Source: Bradyrhizobium sp. LLZ17 (GTDB lineage: Bacteria > Pseudomonadota > Alphaproteobacteria > Rhizobiales > Xanthobacteraceae). Taken from it: DNA of 64,000 nucleotides. Both the position numbers and the translations under genes were made by a program. Location of the stretch: the NCBI RefSeq assembly GCF_041200145.1, contig NZ_CP165734.1, positions 5,022,001 to 5,086,000 on the forward strand, given 5' to 3'. Below are positions 12,788-22,404 of this stretch, in pieces. Position 1 is the stretch's first letter; the number at the start of each line of letters is the position of its first letter. Below the pieces are notes generated by a model that saw only the letters and a program-made list of their open reading frames with translations, was not told the origin of the DNA and made no database searches.

Positions 12788-13870
12788 ATGACCGTTGCCA
12801 CTTCGCTGATTCCCGGACTGGACGAGATCGTCAGACGCGGCGATCCGAAGCGCCGTGGCGAGATCGCGGGCGCCATCGCCGCGCTGTTCTTCCAGGATGC
12901 CGCAAAGCTTGGTCCCGAACTCGTCGAGCTCTTCGACAATCTCCTGGTCGATCTCGTCCCTCATGCAGAGCTTGCTTCGCGTGCCGACCTCGCGGAGCGA
13001 TTCTCGTGGCTGGACAATGCACCGCCCCATCTGGTCGGCCAGCTCGCCCGCGAAAACGAAATCATGGTGGCGGCTCCCGTGCTGCGCCGCTCGCCCGTGC
13101 TCGATGACGCTGCGCTTGTCGAGATCGCCCGGCTGAAGGGCCAGGGTCATCTGCTGGCGATGACGGAGCGGCCGATATTGTCGGCCGACATCACCGACGT
13201 GCTGGTCGAGCGCGGCGATCGTGACGTGGTGCGCCGCGCCGCAGGCAATGCCGGCGCGACGTTCTCAGCCGGCGGCTATTCGGAATTGATCAAGCGTGCG
13301 AGCCAGGACGGCGTGCTGACGCTCAAGATCGGCCAGCGCGAGGATCTTTCGGGCGAGAGTCTCAAAGAGCTTCTCAACGGCACGCTCGATGTCATTCGCC
13401 GCCGTCTCTCCAGCATGGTCAAGCCCGAGCGCCAAATCGAGATCAAGCGCGCGATGGCCGCGATCGAGGAAGCCACGCTGCCGCCCGGCCCGCGGCGGGA
13501 TTTCTCGGCGGCGCAGCGCACGGTGCTCGGCCTGCATCGCGGCGGCCATCTCGGCGAGAGCGCGCTGCTGAGCTTCGCCAGGGCGCACAAATACGAGGAG
13601 TCGATCGCCTCGCTCTCGGCGATGTCCGGCGTCAGGCTCACGATCCTCGACCGCCTGATGGCGGGCGATCGCTACGATCCGATCTTGATCATCGGACGCT
13701 TGCTGAACCTGGGCTGGCCCACAGTGCGCGCGCTCATCCTGATGTGGTACGGCCCGAATCGCGCGCCGGCCGATGCCGATCTCGAGCAGGCGCGCGTGAA
13801 CTTCACCCGGCTGATGCCGACGACGGCGGAGCGCGTCGTGAGTTTCTGGCGCAACCGCCAGACGATCTAG
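12788..13870 (+). CDS. DUF2336 domain protein
   Basis: 360 residues from the ATG at 12788 (MTVATSLIPGLDEIVRRGD); earlier in-frame starts are possible but would run into the rimP leader. Almost entirely helical and soluble, with HEAT-like helical repeats in the first half (LVDLVPHAELASRADLAERFSWLDNAPPHLVGQLAREN) and a conserved C-terminal segment (LTILDRLMAGDRYDPILIIGRLLNLGW..). This resembles alphaproteobacterial DUF2336 proteins, whose function is unknown. Its TAG stop overlaps the stop of the convergent trmB within CTAG. Confidence 0.8.
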   Translation: MTVATSLIPGLDEIVRRGDPKRRGEIAGAIAALFFQDAAKLGPELVELFDNLLVDLVPHAELASRADLAERFSWLDNAPPHLVGQLARENEIMVAAPVLRRSPVLDDAALVEIARLKGQGHLLAMTERPILSADITDVLVERGDRDVVRRAAGNAGATFSAGGYSELIKRASQDGVLTLKIGQREDLSGESLKELLNGTLDVIRRRLSSMVKPERQIEIKRAMAAIEEATLPPGPRRDFSAAQRTVLGLHRGGHLGESALLSFARAHKYEESIASLSAMSGVRLTILDRLMAGDRYDPILIIGRLLNLGWPTVRALILMWYGPNRAPADADLEQARVNFTRLMPTTAERVVSFWRNRQTI

Positions 13871-14577
13871 AGCCTGCGAAATCTTAAGTAAGCCGCTTTG
13901 CGCCCCTCGCGCGCGGCCTTTTTCCCGTAGCGCGTCATGGCGTAGCCGTCCCAGGGCAGCCGGAAATCATCGGCGCGTTCGGCGAGCCACTGAAAATCCG
14001 GCGCGCGCGCGAGATGCGACAACGTCCAGGCGCAGTAATCGTCGATGTCGCAGACGAAGCGGAATTCGCCGCCGGATTTCAGCACGCGCGCCATCGCGGC
14101 AATCGTCCTGTCCTGAACGAAGCGTCGCTTCCAATGCCGCCGCTTCGGCCAGGGATCGGGATGGATCAGGTCGATCCGCGACAGCGAGGCCTTCGGCAGC
14201 CAGGCGAGCAGCTCGGCGGCATCGCCGGCGAACAGGCGGATATTGGCGATGTTGCCGGCCTCGATCTGCGCGAGGATTTTTGCCATGCCGTTGACATAGG
14301 GCTCGCAGCCGATGAAGCCGGTTGCGGGAAAGCACTTCGCCTCCGCGGCCAGATGCTCGCCGCCGCCGAAGCCGATCTCGAGCCGCACGTCCTCGGCAGC
14401 GGGATCGAAGATCTCGCAGGCATTCGCCGGCGCCGCCGATGCGATATCGAGCGCGAGATGCGGCAACAGATGATCGACCAGCTCGGCCTGGTGCTGCCTG
14501 AGCTTGTGGCCCTTGCGGCGTCCGAAGAAGGTGCGCTCGCTATCCTCGCGCTCCGGATCTGATTTGCGCTCGCTCAT
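13867..14577 (-). CDS. trmB: tRNA (guanine-N7-)-methyltransferase TrmB
   Basis: SAM-dependent enzyme forming m7G46 in the tRNA variable loop. 236 residues. The SAM-binding LEIGFGGGEHL, the FIGCEPYVNGMAKILAQI segment, the signature LIHPDPWPKRRHWKRRFVQ and the GGEFRFVCDIDDYCAWTL segment are visible. The N-terminus FFGRRKGHKLRQHQAELVDHLLP is typical. Its ATG overlaps the M20 peptidase stop (ATGA), so it is probably coupled to that gene. Confidence 0.96.
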   Translation of the reverse strand: MSERKSDPEREDSERTFFGRRKGHKLRQHQAELVDHLLPHLALDIASAAPANACEIFDPAAEDVRLEIGFGGGEHLAAEAKCFPATGFIGCEPYVNGMAKILAQIEAGNIANIRLFAGDAAELLAWLPKASLSRIDLIHPDPWPKRRHWKRRFVQDRTIAAMARVLKSGGEFRFVCDIDDYCAWTLSHLARAPDFQWLAERADDFRLPWDGYAMTRYGKKAAREGRKAAYLRFRRL

Positions 14578-15701
14578 CGCAGCGTCTGATAAAGCCGGTA
14601 CAGCAGTCGCGCGCGCGGCACGATCGAGGAGACGTAGATCTGCTCGTAATGGGTATGGGCGCCCTTGCCGTCGACGCCGAGGCCGTCGAGCGTGCCGGTG
14701 TACGGGGCGGTGAAGTTGCCGTCGGAGCCGCCGCCGGTGTGCGTGTCGATCAGCTCGAAGCCGATCTCCGCGGCGATGGTCTTGGCGTGCTCGTAGAGCG
14801 AGGCGCCCGCATTGCCCTTCTCGTAGGGAGGACGATTGAGTTCGCCCGTGACCTTGACGGTGACGCCTTCGGTCTTCGATGTCAGTCCGAGGATCTTGCC
14901 GACGAACTCCTCTGCGTCAGCGAATCTCGGCACGCGCAGATCGACCTCGGCATAGGCCTCTTCGGGCGTCACGTTGGGGCGTGAGCCGCCGCGCACCACG
15001 CCGACATTGACGGTGACGCCGCGTTTCAGGTCGTTCATGCCCTCCAGCGTCTGGATGACGTTGGCGAGTTCGCGGATAGCGCTGCGGCCGTCCTCGGGCC
15101 GTGTCCCGGCATGGGCGGGCACGCCCTTGATGAACACCTCGAATCGTCCGACGCCCTTGCGGCCGGTGACGATCTTGCCGCCGTCGCGCGCGGGCTCCGT
15201 CACCAGGACGTATTTGGCCTTGCGTCCTTCCTTCTCAATGAGCGCACGAGAAGTCGGGCTGCCGATCTCTTCGTCGGAGGTGAACATGTGGGTGATGCCG
15301 AGCGGCGAACGATCCGCCGTGGCGCAGAGCTCCCGAAAGGCGTGATAGGCAATGTAGGCGCCGCCCTTCATGTCGTAAATGCCCGGACCGAACGCGCTAT
15401 CGCCCTCGACCTTGAACGGCAGGCGCGCGATGAATCCCATGGGGTGAACAGTATCGAGATGACTGAGCACCAGGATGCCAGGCCGGTCCTGGCCCCAGCT
15501 CGAACGCACCACGAGATGATCGCCGCAGCCGTCGACACCGGCAACGCGTTCGAGCGTGACGGGCAGATCGCGATATTGCCCGGCAACTATCGAGGTGAGC
15601 TTGTTGACTTGTTCAGGCACTTCCGTCGGCGTCTCGATCTCCACCCAGCGGCGGATACCATCGAGAATGGTTTGGGAATCGAAAGAACTGGTGCTCGCCA
15701 T
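14574..15701 (-). CDS. M20 family zinc metallopeptidase (carboxypeptidase G2-like)
   Basis: 375 residues from the ATG at 15701 (MASTSSFDSQTILDGIRRWVEIETPTE). Metal-binding and catalytic segments of the M20 family are present: LVLSHLDTVHPMGF (His and Asp), GIYDMKGG (bridging Asp), TSDEEIGSPTS (Glu-Glu), VTEPARDGG, and a late His in AHTHYEQIYV. A dimerisation insert lies between. It resembles glutamate carboxypeptidase and ArgE/DapE-type hydrolases; the substrate cannot be told. It precedes trmB with a stop/start overlap. Confidence 0.88.
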   Translation of the reverse strand: MASTSSFDSQTILDGIRRWVEIETPTEVPEQVNKLTSIVAGQYRDLPVTLERVAGVDGCGDHLVVRSSWGQDRPGILVLSHLDTVHPMGFIARLPFKVEGDSAFGPGIYDMKGGAYIAYHAFRELCATADRSPLGITHMFTSDEEIGSPTSRALIEKEGRKAKYVLVTEPARDGGKIVTGRKGVGRFEVFIKGVPAHAGTRPEDGRSAIRELANVIQTLEGMNDLKRGVTVNVGVVRGGSRPNVTPEEAYAEVDLRVPRFADAEEFVGKILGLTSKTEGVTVKVTGELNRPPYEKGNAGASLYEHAKTIAAEIGFELIDTHTGGGSDGNFTAPYTGTLDGLGVDGKGAHTHYEQIYVSSIVPRARLLYRLYQTLR

Positions 15702-15815
15702 GGAATTATCTGTGCCTTTAAACCGGATCATCGGAGCGGAACGCGCTGAAAGCGCGCCCGCAAGGGACGACATAGGCCAGATTTGGCGCAGTCTCAAATC
15801 GGAATGAGTGGCGGG

Positions 15816-16229
15816 TCAGCGCTTGTCAGGGCCTTCGCGGGCGGCGATCTGTTCGACGAGATCGACGATCGAGCGGCGCAGCTTTGAATCGATGATTCGG
15901 GTGAACGCCCGGGTCAGCGCCAGCCCTTCGGAGGTCGCGAGGAAGTCGGAGACATAGGACGGCGAGGCGCCTTCTGCGAAGCCGTTGGGGCCGGCCATGC
16001 CACTCGGCCCGCCTTCGAACAGGAACGATACCGGCACCTGGAGGATTTCAGCGATTTGCTGAATCCGGCTCGCGCCGACCCGGTTGGTGCCCTTCTCGTA
16101 TTTCTGAACCTGCTGGAATGTCAGGCCCAAAGCTTCGCCGAGCTTCTCCTGGCTCATGCCCAACATGATGCGGCGCATGCGCACGCGACTGCCGACATAT
16201 TTGTCAACAGGGTTGGGCGCTTTCGACAT
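15816..16229 (-). CDS. XRE-family helix-turn-helix regulator
   Basis: 137 residues. The HTH covers about residues 12-66 (VGSRVRMRRIMLGMSQEKLGEALGLTFQQVQKYEKGTNR..), with the typical MSQEKLGEALG helix and FQQVQKYEKG recognition helix. A flexible Gly/Pro segment (FEGGPSGMAGPNGFAEG) and a C-terminal helical tail follow (ALTRAFTRIIDSKLRRSIVDLVEQIAARE). It belongs to a widespread Rhizobiales type found next to lnt. No ligand domain is seen; the target genes are unknown. Confidence 0.9.
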   Translation of the reverse strand: MSKAPNPVDKYVGSRVRMRRIMLGMSQEKLGEALGLTFQQVQKYEKGTNRVGASRIQQIAEILQVPVSFLFEGGPSGMAGPNGFAEGASPSYVSDFLATSEGLALTRAFTRIIDSKLRRSIVDLVEQIAAREGPDKR

Positions 16230-16415
16230 TTCCTCAGCCCTCCAAAGACCACCCGTCGGCGCAATAGAAAGTATTGCCTCAGGTGACAGCGACGCCCAAA
16301 GTTCACCCTGATTGGGGAAACATTGCGGAGAAATTTAGCAATGCACCGCTGTCTTATGCAGCGGGTGCAGAATGGAGAGCCCGTGCGCAGTCTGTCAACC
16401 GTGGGACTACGGTTG

Positions 16416-18065
16416 TCAAAGGATTCCGGCCGTTTCGACAGGACGGCGTGATCGGGGCGGCCGTTTGGCAATACGTCGTCGTACCGCCAGAAGCACAGCC
16501 AACGCGACGAGCATGGCTGCGGGGATGTCGCCGACTCTCGCATAGAGAGTGGGCGGGATTGCGGTGGGCAGGTTCGCGTCCAAAATGCCCTCGATCCCCA
16601 GGCCGAGGCTGGCCACCGTTCGTCCGACGGGATCGATCACTGCCGAAACGCCGGTGTTCGCGGAGCGGACCAGCGGCAGTCCGAGTTCGACAGCGCGCAT
16701 CCGCGCCTGCTCCATGTGCTGGTACGGACCGGTCGAGATGCCGAACCAGCCGTCATTGGTGAGGTTCACGATCCAGCCCGGGCGCTCGTCGCGCCCGCCG
16801 ACCTCGCCGGGAAAAATCGCCTCGTAGCAGATCAGCGGCAGCGCAGGCGGTGCACCCGGCACCGGCAGCACGTGCCGCACCGTGCCCGGAATGAAGCCGC
16901 CGCGCATCCGCGTCAGTTGCTCGAAGCCGAGCTTCTCCATCGTGTCTTGGAACGGAAGATATTCTCCGAACGGCACCAGATGCAGCTTGTCGTAGACGGC
17001 GAGCACGCTGCCGTCATGGTCGATCACGTAGATCGAATTATAGGCGCGCGTGACCGGCTTGCCGGGCGGCAGGTCAGGGGCACGGATGGATCCGGTGATC
17101 AGCACCGTTCCCTTCGGCAGCAACTCGGCGATCTCCGCCATCGCGTCGGCTTCGCGGGTCAGGAAGAACGGAAAGGCGGATTCCGGCCAGATCAGGATGG
17201 TGGCATCGCGCACGCCGGTCGATTGCGGTCCGGAGGCGCGGTCCGACAGCGCGAGATATTTCTTCATCACCTCCGCCTTGGCGGAGTAGTTGAACCTGGC
17301 GTCCTGCTGGAGGTTCGGCTGCATCAGGCGCAGCTTGGCGCCCGCGACCATCGTGGTCGGATGCAACGACAGGCGGATCGCGCCGAAGATGCCCATCACG
17401 ACCAACAGTGCGACGGCCGCGGCCGGCACGCGCCATGCCATGCGGCCATCGGGCGTGCGGTCGATCAGCACCGCGGGGCTCGCGAAGATCGCGACGGTGA
17501 GGAATGTCATGCCCCACTGGCCGATCAGGGATGCCGTCTGCGCCAGCGGCAACGGCTCCGACAGCGCATAGCCGAAGGCGTTCCAGGGAAAGCCGGTCAG
17601 CGCGTGGCCGCGCAACCATTCGGCGATGGTGAGGCTTGCGGCGAGCGCGAGAATGCGCGTGGCATCCTTGGTCCAGAGCAGCCGGGCCAGCGCAAATCCG
17701 ATCGCCGTGAAGATGGAGAGATAGGCCGGCAGGCCCAGCACGGCGAAGGGCGTCAGCCAGGCGAAGACGTCGGCGTCGACGAAGAAGGCGTAGCCGATCC
17801 AGTAGAGGCCGGGGACGAAATAGCCGAGCCCGAACCAATAGCCGGTCAGCGCTGCGGCGGGGACGCCGCCGAGCCGACCGGCGCCGGTGCCGTCGATCAG
17901 CCAGACCAGCACCGGGAAGGTGACAAACAGCACCGGCCAGGCATTGAACGGCGCCAGTGCCAGAACCGATAGCGCGCCGGCCGCCATGGCAATGACGGCG
18001 CGTTTCCATCCCCAGATCAGGATGACGGCGAGGGCAACCTGCCGCAGGCGCTGGAATGAGCTCAC
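16416..18065 (-). CDS. lnt: apolipoprotein N-acyltransferase
   Basis: Inner-membrane enzyme that adds the third acyl chain to lipoproteins. 549 residues; about eight hydrophobic segments occupy the first 220 residues, then a nitrilase-like periplasmic domain. The Glu-Lys-Cys triad is visible as IWPESAFPF (Glu), YDKLHLVPFGEYLPF (Lys) and LPLICYEAIFPG (Cys), with a final transmembrane helix near the C-terminus. The start is GTG at 18065 and overlaps the preceding stop (GTGA). Confidence 0.95.
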   Translation of the reverse strand: MSSFQRLRQVALAVILIWGWKRAVIAMAAGALSVLALAPFNAWPVLFVTFPVLVWLIDGTGAGRLGGVPAAALTGYWFGLGYFVPGLYWIGYAFFVDADVFAWLTPFAVLGLPAYLSIFTAIGFALARLLWTKDATRILALAASLTIAEWLRGHALTGFPWNAFGYALSEPLPLAQTASLIGQWGMTFLTVAIFASPAVLIDRTPDGRMAWRVPAAAVALLVVMGIFGAIRLSLHPTTMVAGAKLRLMQPNLQQDARFNYSAKAEVMKKYLALSDRASGPQSTGVRDATILIWPESAFPFFLTREADAMAEIAELLPKGTVLITGSIRAPDLPPGKPVTRAYNSIYVIDHDGSVLAVYDKLHLVPFGEYLPFQDTMEKLGFEQLTRMRGGFIPGTVRHVLPVPGAPPALPLICYEAIFPGEVGGRDERPGWIVNLTNDGWFGISTGPYQHMEQARMRAVELGLPLVRSANTGVSAVIDPVGRTVASLGLGIEGILDANLPTAIPPTLYARVGDIPAAMLVALAVLLAVRRRIAKRPPRSRRPVETAGIL

Positions 18066-19180
18066 TGTGAGCCGGTCCCGTCGGCGGGCGGCGGCGTGGG
18101 CGTGTCGCCGGCTTGCGGCTGACCGCTGTCCGGCGTCGCTTCGCGGCGGCGGCTCTCGCGCTGGGTACGCGGCGCCGGGCGTTCCTTCCGTGTCGAGATA
18201 CGCAGCCGCTTGACGCGGCGCGGATCGGCATCGAGCACCTCGACTTCGTAATGGCCGGGCCCCGAGATCACCTCGCCGCGCACCGGCAGGCGGCCGACGA
18301 AGCTGACGAGATAGCCGCCCAGCGTCTCCACTTCCTCGCCGGCTTCGCCGGTGACGAAATCCGCGCCGATCACCGTGCGGACGTCCTCGAGGCTGGCGCG
18401 GGCATCGGCGATGAAGGCGTTGTCGGGCAGGCGCACGATCGAGGGCGGCTCGTCGCTGTCATGCTCGTCGTCGATCTCGCCGACGATCTGCTCGACGATG
18501 TCCTCGAGCGAAACCAGCCCGTCGCTGCCGCCATATTCGTCGACGACCAGTGCAAGGTGAATGCGCGTGGCCTGCATCTGCGCGAGCAGGTCGATCGCCC
18601 GCATCGACGGCGGCACGTAGAGCAGCTTGCGGATGATGCGCGCATCCTGAAGCGGCATCGCGAGATCGACCGCGCGCAGGTCGAGTCCGGCCGGCAACGG
18701 TTTCTTGCGCTTGGCCTTGGTCGCGTCCGGGACGCGCGCGCGTGCGGTCATGAAGGCGAGCAGGTCGCGGATGTGCACAATGCCGACGGGATCGTCGAGC
18801 GTCTCGTCATAGACCACGAGGCGCGAATGGCCGGCGCTTTCGAAGCGGCTCATCAATTCGCCGAGCGGGATGTCGCGCTTCACCGCGATGATGTCGGCGC
18901 GGTGAACCATGACATCGGCGATGCGGCGCTCATGCAGGGCGAGAATGTTGCGCAGCATGGTGCGCTCGACGGTCGAGAACCCGGTATCGTCGGGCGTCGA
19001 GGCATCGAGCACGACCTGGAGGTCGTCGCGCACCGATCCCGCCTTCCAGCCGAACAGCGTGCGGATGGCGCGCAACAGCCAGCCGTCCGCGCTCGGGCGC
19101 ATCACCTCCCCGGGCGTCACCACCGCCGGCAAATTGGGCGTGTTGCGCGGATTGTCGTGGATCGGGTCGGAATCCGGCAT
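18062..19180 (-). CDS. CorC/HlyC-type CBS-pair protein (hemolysin family)
   Basis: 372 residues from the ATG at 19180 (MPDSDPIHDNPRN). Two CBS domains (RADIIAVKRDIPLGELMSRFESAGHSRLVVYDE.. and PLQDARIIRKLLYVPPSMRAIDLLAQMQATRIHLALVVDEYGG) are followed by a CorC_HlyC domain with ITP-like fold (LGGYLVSFVGRLPVRGEVI). There is no DUF21 membrane domain, so it is soluble like CorC/YbeX. The C-terminus is Arg/Pro/Thr-rich. The ybeY-corC-lnt order is shared with enterobacteria; proposed roles are magnesium/cobalt efflux or ribosome-related and remain uncertain. Confidence 0.9.
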   Translation of the reverse strand: MPDSDPIHDNPRNTPNLPAVVTPGEVMRPSADGWLLRAIRTLFGWKAGSVRDDLQVVLDASTPDDTGFSTVERTMLRNILALHERRIADVMVHRADIIAVKRDIPLGELMSRFESAGHSRLVVYDETLDDPVGIVHIRDLLAFMTARARVPDATKAKRKKPLPAGLDLRAVDLAMPLQDARIIRKLLYVPPSMRAIDLLAQMQATRIHLALVVDEYGGSDGLVSLEDIVEQIVGEIDDEHDSDEPPSIVRLPDNAFIADARASLEDVRTVIGADFVTGEAGEEVETLGGYLVSFVGRLPVRGEVISGPGHYEVEVLDADPRRVKRLRISTRKERPAPRTQRESRRREATPDSGQPQAGDTPTPPPADGTGSQ

Positions 19181-19193
19181 TTCAATCCATCCG

Positions 19194-19691
19194 TCAGCGG
19201 TCGGCATAGGGGTCGGGGATGCCGAGATGCGCCAGGATCTGCGTTTCGAGCGCTTCCATCTCCTCCGCGTCGTCGTCGTTTTCGTGGTCGAAGCCGACCA
19301 GATGCAGGAAACCATGCACGGCGAGGTGGCTCAGATGATGGTCGAACGGCTTCTGCTCATCGTCCGCCTCGCGCCGCATGGTCTCGTAGGCGATTGCGAT
19401 GTCCCCGAGCATGCGCGGCGCGTCGCCCGGCTTCCACTCGCCTTCCGGCTGGAGCGCGGGAAACGACAGCACGTTGGTCGGCTTGTCGATGCCGCGCCAA
19501 TTGCCGTTGAGCGTGCGGATGCCGGCATCATCGGTCAGCATCACCGCCACTTCCGCTTCCGCAACGTCCTCATCGACCGACGCCGCCGCGGCAGCAACCG
19601 CGCGTTGGATCACGGCGTCGGCGTCGGGTTCGCTCTGCCAGCAATCGGCGACGACGAGGACCTCGGTCATGGGAAGGTTGGGATGCGACAT
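19194..19691 (-). CDS. ybeY: rRNA maturation endoribonuclease YbeY
   Basis: Single-strand endoribonuclease involved in 16S 3'-end maturation and ribosome quality control. 165 residues. The zinc motif H-x3-H-x5-H is intact at His126, His130 and His136 (LAVHGFLHLVGFDH), and the conserved NGNWRGIDKPTNVLSFP segment precedes it. The start is MSHPNLPMTEV; the second Met (residue 8) is an alternative. It lies between phoH and the CorC-like gene, the usual order. Confidence 0.96.
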   Translation of the reverse strand: MSHPNLPMTEVLVVADCWQSEPDADAVIQRAVAAAAASVDEDVAEAEVAVMLTDDAGIRTLNGNWRGIDKPTNVLSFPALQPEGEWKPGDAPRMLGDIAIAYETMRREADDEQKPFDHHLSHLAVHGFLHLVGFDHENDDDAEEMEALETQILAHLGIPDPYADR

Positions 19692-19752
19692 GGCTTTGTT
19701 CGGAACGAAAACGGCGCTGTGTCCGCGCCTGCATGGTCCGGCTGTTGTCTCG

Positions 19753-20811
19753 TCAGGATTTGTTGCCGGCGGCCGGCCGCTGCGGCAGACCTTCGTAGGC
19801 CGAGACGATCCGCGCCACGAGCTCGTGGCGGATCACGTCTTCGGCGGTGAAATGAACTTGCGCAATGCCTTCGACGCCGTTCAGCAGACGAGTCGCTTCG
19901 GCCAGCCCCGAGGTCTGGCCGTTCGGCAGGTCGATCTGCGAGGGATCGCCGGTCACGATCATGCGGCTGTTCTCGCCGAGCCGGGTCAGGAACATCTTCA
20001 TCTGCATTGATGTGGTGTTCTGCGCCTCGTCGAGGATGATGGCGGCGTTGGTCAGCGTGCGGCCGCGCATGAAAGCGAGCGGCGCGATCTCGATCTCGCC
20101 GGTCTGCAGCGCGCGCTCGACGATGCGGGCGTCCATGAGGTCGTAGAGCGCGTCGTAGATCGGGCGCAGATAAGGATCGACCTTTTCGCGGAGATCGCCG
20201 GGCAGGAAGCCGAGCCGCTCGCCGGCTTCCACTGCCGGGCGCGACAGGATGATCTTGTCGACCTCCTTGCGCTCGAACAGTTGCGCGGCATGCGCGACCG
20301 CGAGCCAGGTCTTGCCGGTGCCGGCCGGGCCGATGCCGAACACCAGCTCGTGCCGCTTCAATGCGCGGATATAGGAATCCTGTGCCGCCGTGCGCGCGCG
20401 TACCGGTCGCTTGCGCAAATTGATGCTGTCGAAAGTCGATTTGGCCGATTTGGCGTCGAACTCGAACAGGGAGCCTTGGGCGATCACGGCGCGGATCGCG
20501 CCTTCGACCTCGCCTTGGTCGAGATCCTGCCCCTTCACCGCCTGGGCGTAGAGCGCCTCCAGCACCCGGCGCGCCGCGTCGCAGCCGTCGCGTGTGCCGC
20601 CGATGGTGATGTGGTTGCCCTTGGAATCCACGACAACGCCGAGCCGTCGCTCGATCTGCGCCAGGTTCTGGCCATAGGGCCCCACCAGCGCGGATGCGGC
20701 GCGGTTGTCGTCGAAGTCGATGACGACGTGAGTCTCGGGCGGAACTTGCATGTCGCGGTCAAATTTGCGGCTGGAAGCGAGGGAAGGCGAATCCGATGCG
20801 CTTTTGGGCAA
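19753..20811 (-). CDS. PhoH family ATPase
   Basis: PhoH/YbeZ-type ATPase, probably a partner of YbeY in RNA metabolism. The Walker A (GIGPAGTGKTWLAVAHA), the VDKIILSRPAVEAGERLGFLPGDL segment, the Walker B region (AAIILDEAQNTT) and GDPSQIDLPNGQTSGL are visible; a KH-like N-terminal domain precedes them. The chosen start is TTG at 20811, four bases after miaB, because GGAG sits 9 bases before it. An ATG at 20751 would shorten it by 20 residues, and starts further upstream would overlap miaB. Confidence 0.92.
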   Translation of the reverse strand: MPKSASDSPSLASSRKFDRDMQVPPETHVVIDFDDNRAASALVGPYGQNLAQIERRLGVVVDSKGNHITIGGTRDGCDAARRVLEALYAQAVKGQDLDQGEVEGAIRAVIAQGSLFEFDAKSAKSTFDSINLRKRPVRARTAAQDSYIRALKRHELVFGIGPAGTGKTWLAVAHAAQLFERKEVDKIILSRPAVEAGERLGFLPGDLREKVDPYLRPIYDALYDLMDARIVERALQTGEIEIAPLAFMRGRTLTNAAIILDEAQNTTSMQMKMFLTRLGENSRMIVTGDPSQIDLPNGQTSGLAEATRLLNGVEGIAQVHFTAEDVIRHELVARIVSAYEGLPQRPAAGNKS

Positions 20812-20815
20812 GGGT

Positions 20816-22213
20816 TCAGGCTCCAGTGGCAATGGGTGATAAAGCGGGCTCGCGCGCCGTACGCGGCGTCGCGAGCTCACCGAGGAAGCTGTAGCGTTCG
20901 AGGCTGTCGATCCGGACGGGCAGGATCTGTCCGATGATGTCGGGCGAGGCCATCACATGCGCGGGCTGAAGGAAAGCTGTGCGGCCGACGATCTGGCCGT
21001 CCTTGCGTGCCGGGCGTTCGAACAGCACGTCGACGGTTGAGCCAATCGCAGCCTTGTTGAAGGCCGATTGCTGGCTGTCGATCAGTTCCTGGAGCCGCTC
21101 CAACCGCTGGTCCATCTCGACGGGGGACACCGTCTCCTGCATATCCGCGGCCGGCGTTCCCGGCCGGGCGGAGTATTTGAACGAATAAGCCGCAGCGTAG
21201 CCGATTTGCGTGACAAGCGCGAGGGTGGCGAGAAAATCTTGCTCGCTCTCGCCGGGGAAGCCCACGATAAAATCTGATGAAAAAGCAATGTCTTGGCGCG
21301 CGGCCCGGAAACGGTCGACGACTCGCCGATAATCATCGGCGGTATGTTTCCGGTTCATGGCGGCCAATATCCGGTCCGCGCCCGACTGGACCGGCAGGTG
21401 CACGAACGGCATCAACTCGCCGAGGTCGCGATGGGCTGCGATCAGACTGTCATCGACGTCGCGGGGATGGCTGGTCGAGTAGCGCAGCCGCGCGACGCCC
21501 GGAATCCGCGCCAGATGCTCGAGCAATTTGCCGAGCGGCCAGCTTTTCCCGTCCGGTCCGTCGCCGTGATAGGCGTTGACGTTCTGCCCGATCAGCGTGA
21601 GCTCGCGGACGCCGTTCTCGGTGAGCCGCTTCACGTCGTCGACGATCCTCGCCACGGGCCGCGAGACTTCCGCCCCGCGCGTATAGGGCACGACGCAGAA
21701 GGTGCAGAACTTGTCGCAGCCTTCCTGCACGGTGACGAAAGCGGAAATGCCGCGCGCGCGGATCGCTGCGGGCTTTGGCTGGGCCAGGAAGCCGAACTTG
21801 TCGGCGGCCGGAAACTCGGTCTCGATCGCGCGGCCTTCGCTGCCGGCGCGCTTCAGCAACTCCGGCAGATGATGATAGCTCTGCGGGCCGACGACGACAT
21901 CGACCGTCGGCGCACGGCGCACGATTTCCTCGCCTTCGGCCTGCGCCACGCAGCCTGCGACTGCGATCTGCATCGCACGGCCGGTGCGCGCGGCCTCGTC
22001 CTTGGCGAGGCGCAGGCGGCCGAGCTCGGAATAGACCTTTTCGGAGGCCTTCTCGCGGATATGGCAGGTGTTGAGGATGACGAGGTCGGCATCCTCGGCG
22101 CTCGCGGTCTCCAGGAATCCTTCCGGAGCCAGTGTGTCCACCATGCGCTGGGCATCGTAGACGTTCATCTGGCAGCCATATGATTTGATGTGCAGCTTGC
22201 GCGGCGGCTTCAT
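20816..22213 (-). CDS. miaB: tRNA-2-methylthio-N6-dimethylallyladenosine synthase MiaB
   Basis: Radical-SAM methylthiotransferase that converts i6A37 to ms2i6A37 in tRNA. 465 residues from the ATG at 22213 ([20 protein letters not shown]). The N-terminal cluster cysteines ([24 protein letters not shown]), the radical-SAM CxxxCxxC ([16 protein letters not shown]) and the [11 protein letters not shown] segment are present; a TRAM domain forms the end ([22 protein letters not shown]). An AGG ribosome site lies 5 bases before the ATG. Confidence 0.97.
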   Translation of the reverse strand: MKPPRKLHIKSYGCQMNVYDAQRMVDTLAPEGFLETASAEDADLVILNTCHIREKASEKVYSELGRLRLAKDEAARTGRAMQIAVAGCVAQAEGEEIVRRAPTVDVVVGPQSYHHLPELLKRAGSEGRAIETEFPAADKFGFLAQPKPAAIRARGISAFVTVQEGCDKFCTFCVVPYTRGAEVSRPVARIVDDVKRLTENGVRELTLIGQNVNAYHGDGPDGKSWPLGKLLEHLARIPGVARLRYSTSHPRDVDDSLIAAHRDLGELMPFVHLPVQSGADRILAAMNRKHTADDYRRVVDRFRAARQDIAFSSDFIVGFPGESEQDFLATLALVTQIGYAAAYSFKYSARPGTPAADMQETVSPVEMDQRLERLQELIDSQQSAFNKAAIGSTVDVLFERPARKDGQIVGRTAFLQPAHVMASPDIIGQILPVRIDSLERYSFLGELATPRTAREPALSPIATGA

Positions 22214-22294
22214 GGAACCTGGAAATGAGGTGGAGGACTGCCCCCAGATATAGGCTGGAGCGGCGAAAATCCAGCGAATGGGGGTCTTTTCGGT

Positions 22295-22390
22295 CGTCAT
22301 TCCAGGGCGCGACGCAGTCGCGAACCCGGAATCCAGAGGTTTTGGCACGAGATTCCGCATTCGATGCTGGCGCATCGCCCCGGAATGACG
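22295..22390. repeat. palindromic repeat, CGTCATTCC family (copy 1)
   Basis: Opens CGTCATTCC and closes GGAATGACG, with AATCCAGAG and GATTCCGC segments inside. It fills most of the spacer between miaB and the HAD gene. A second copy is at 61972-62099. Confidence 0.75.
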
Positions 22391-22404
22391 CCGAGAGGGG
22401 CGAT

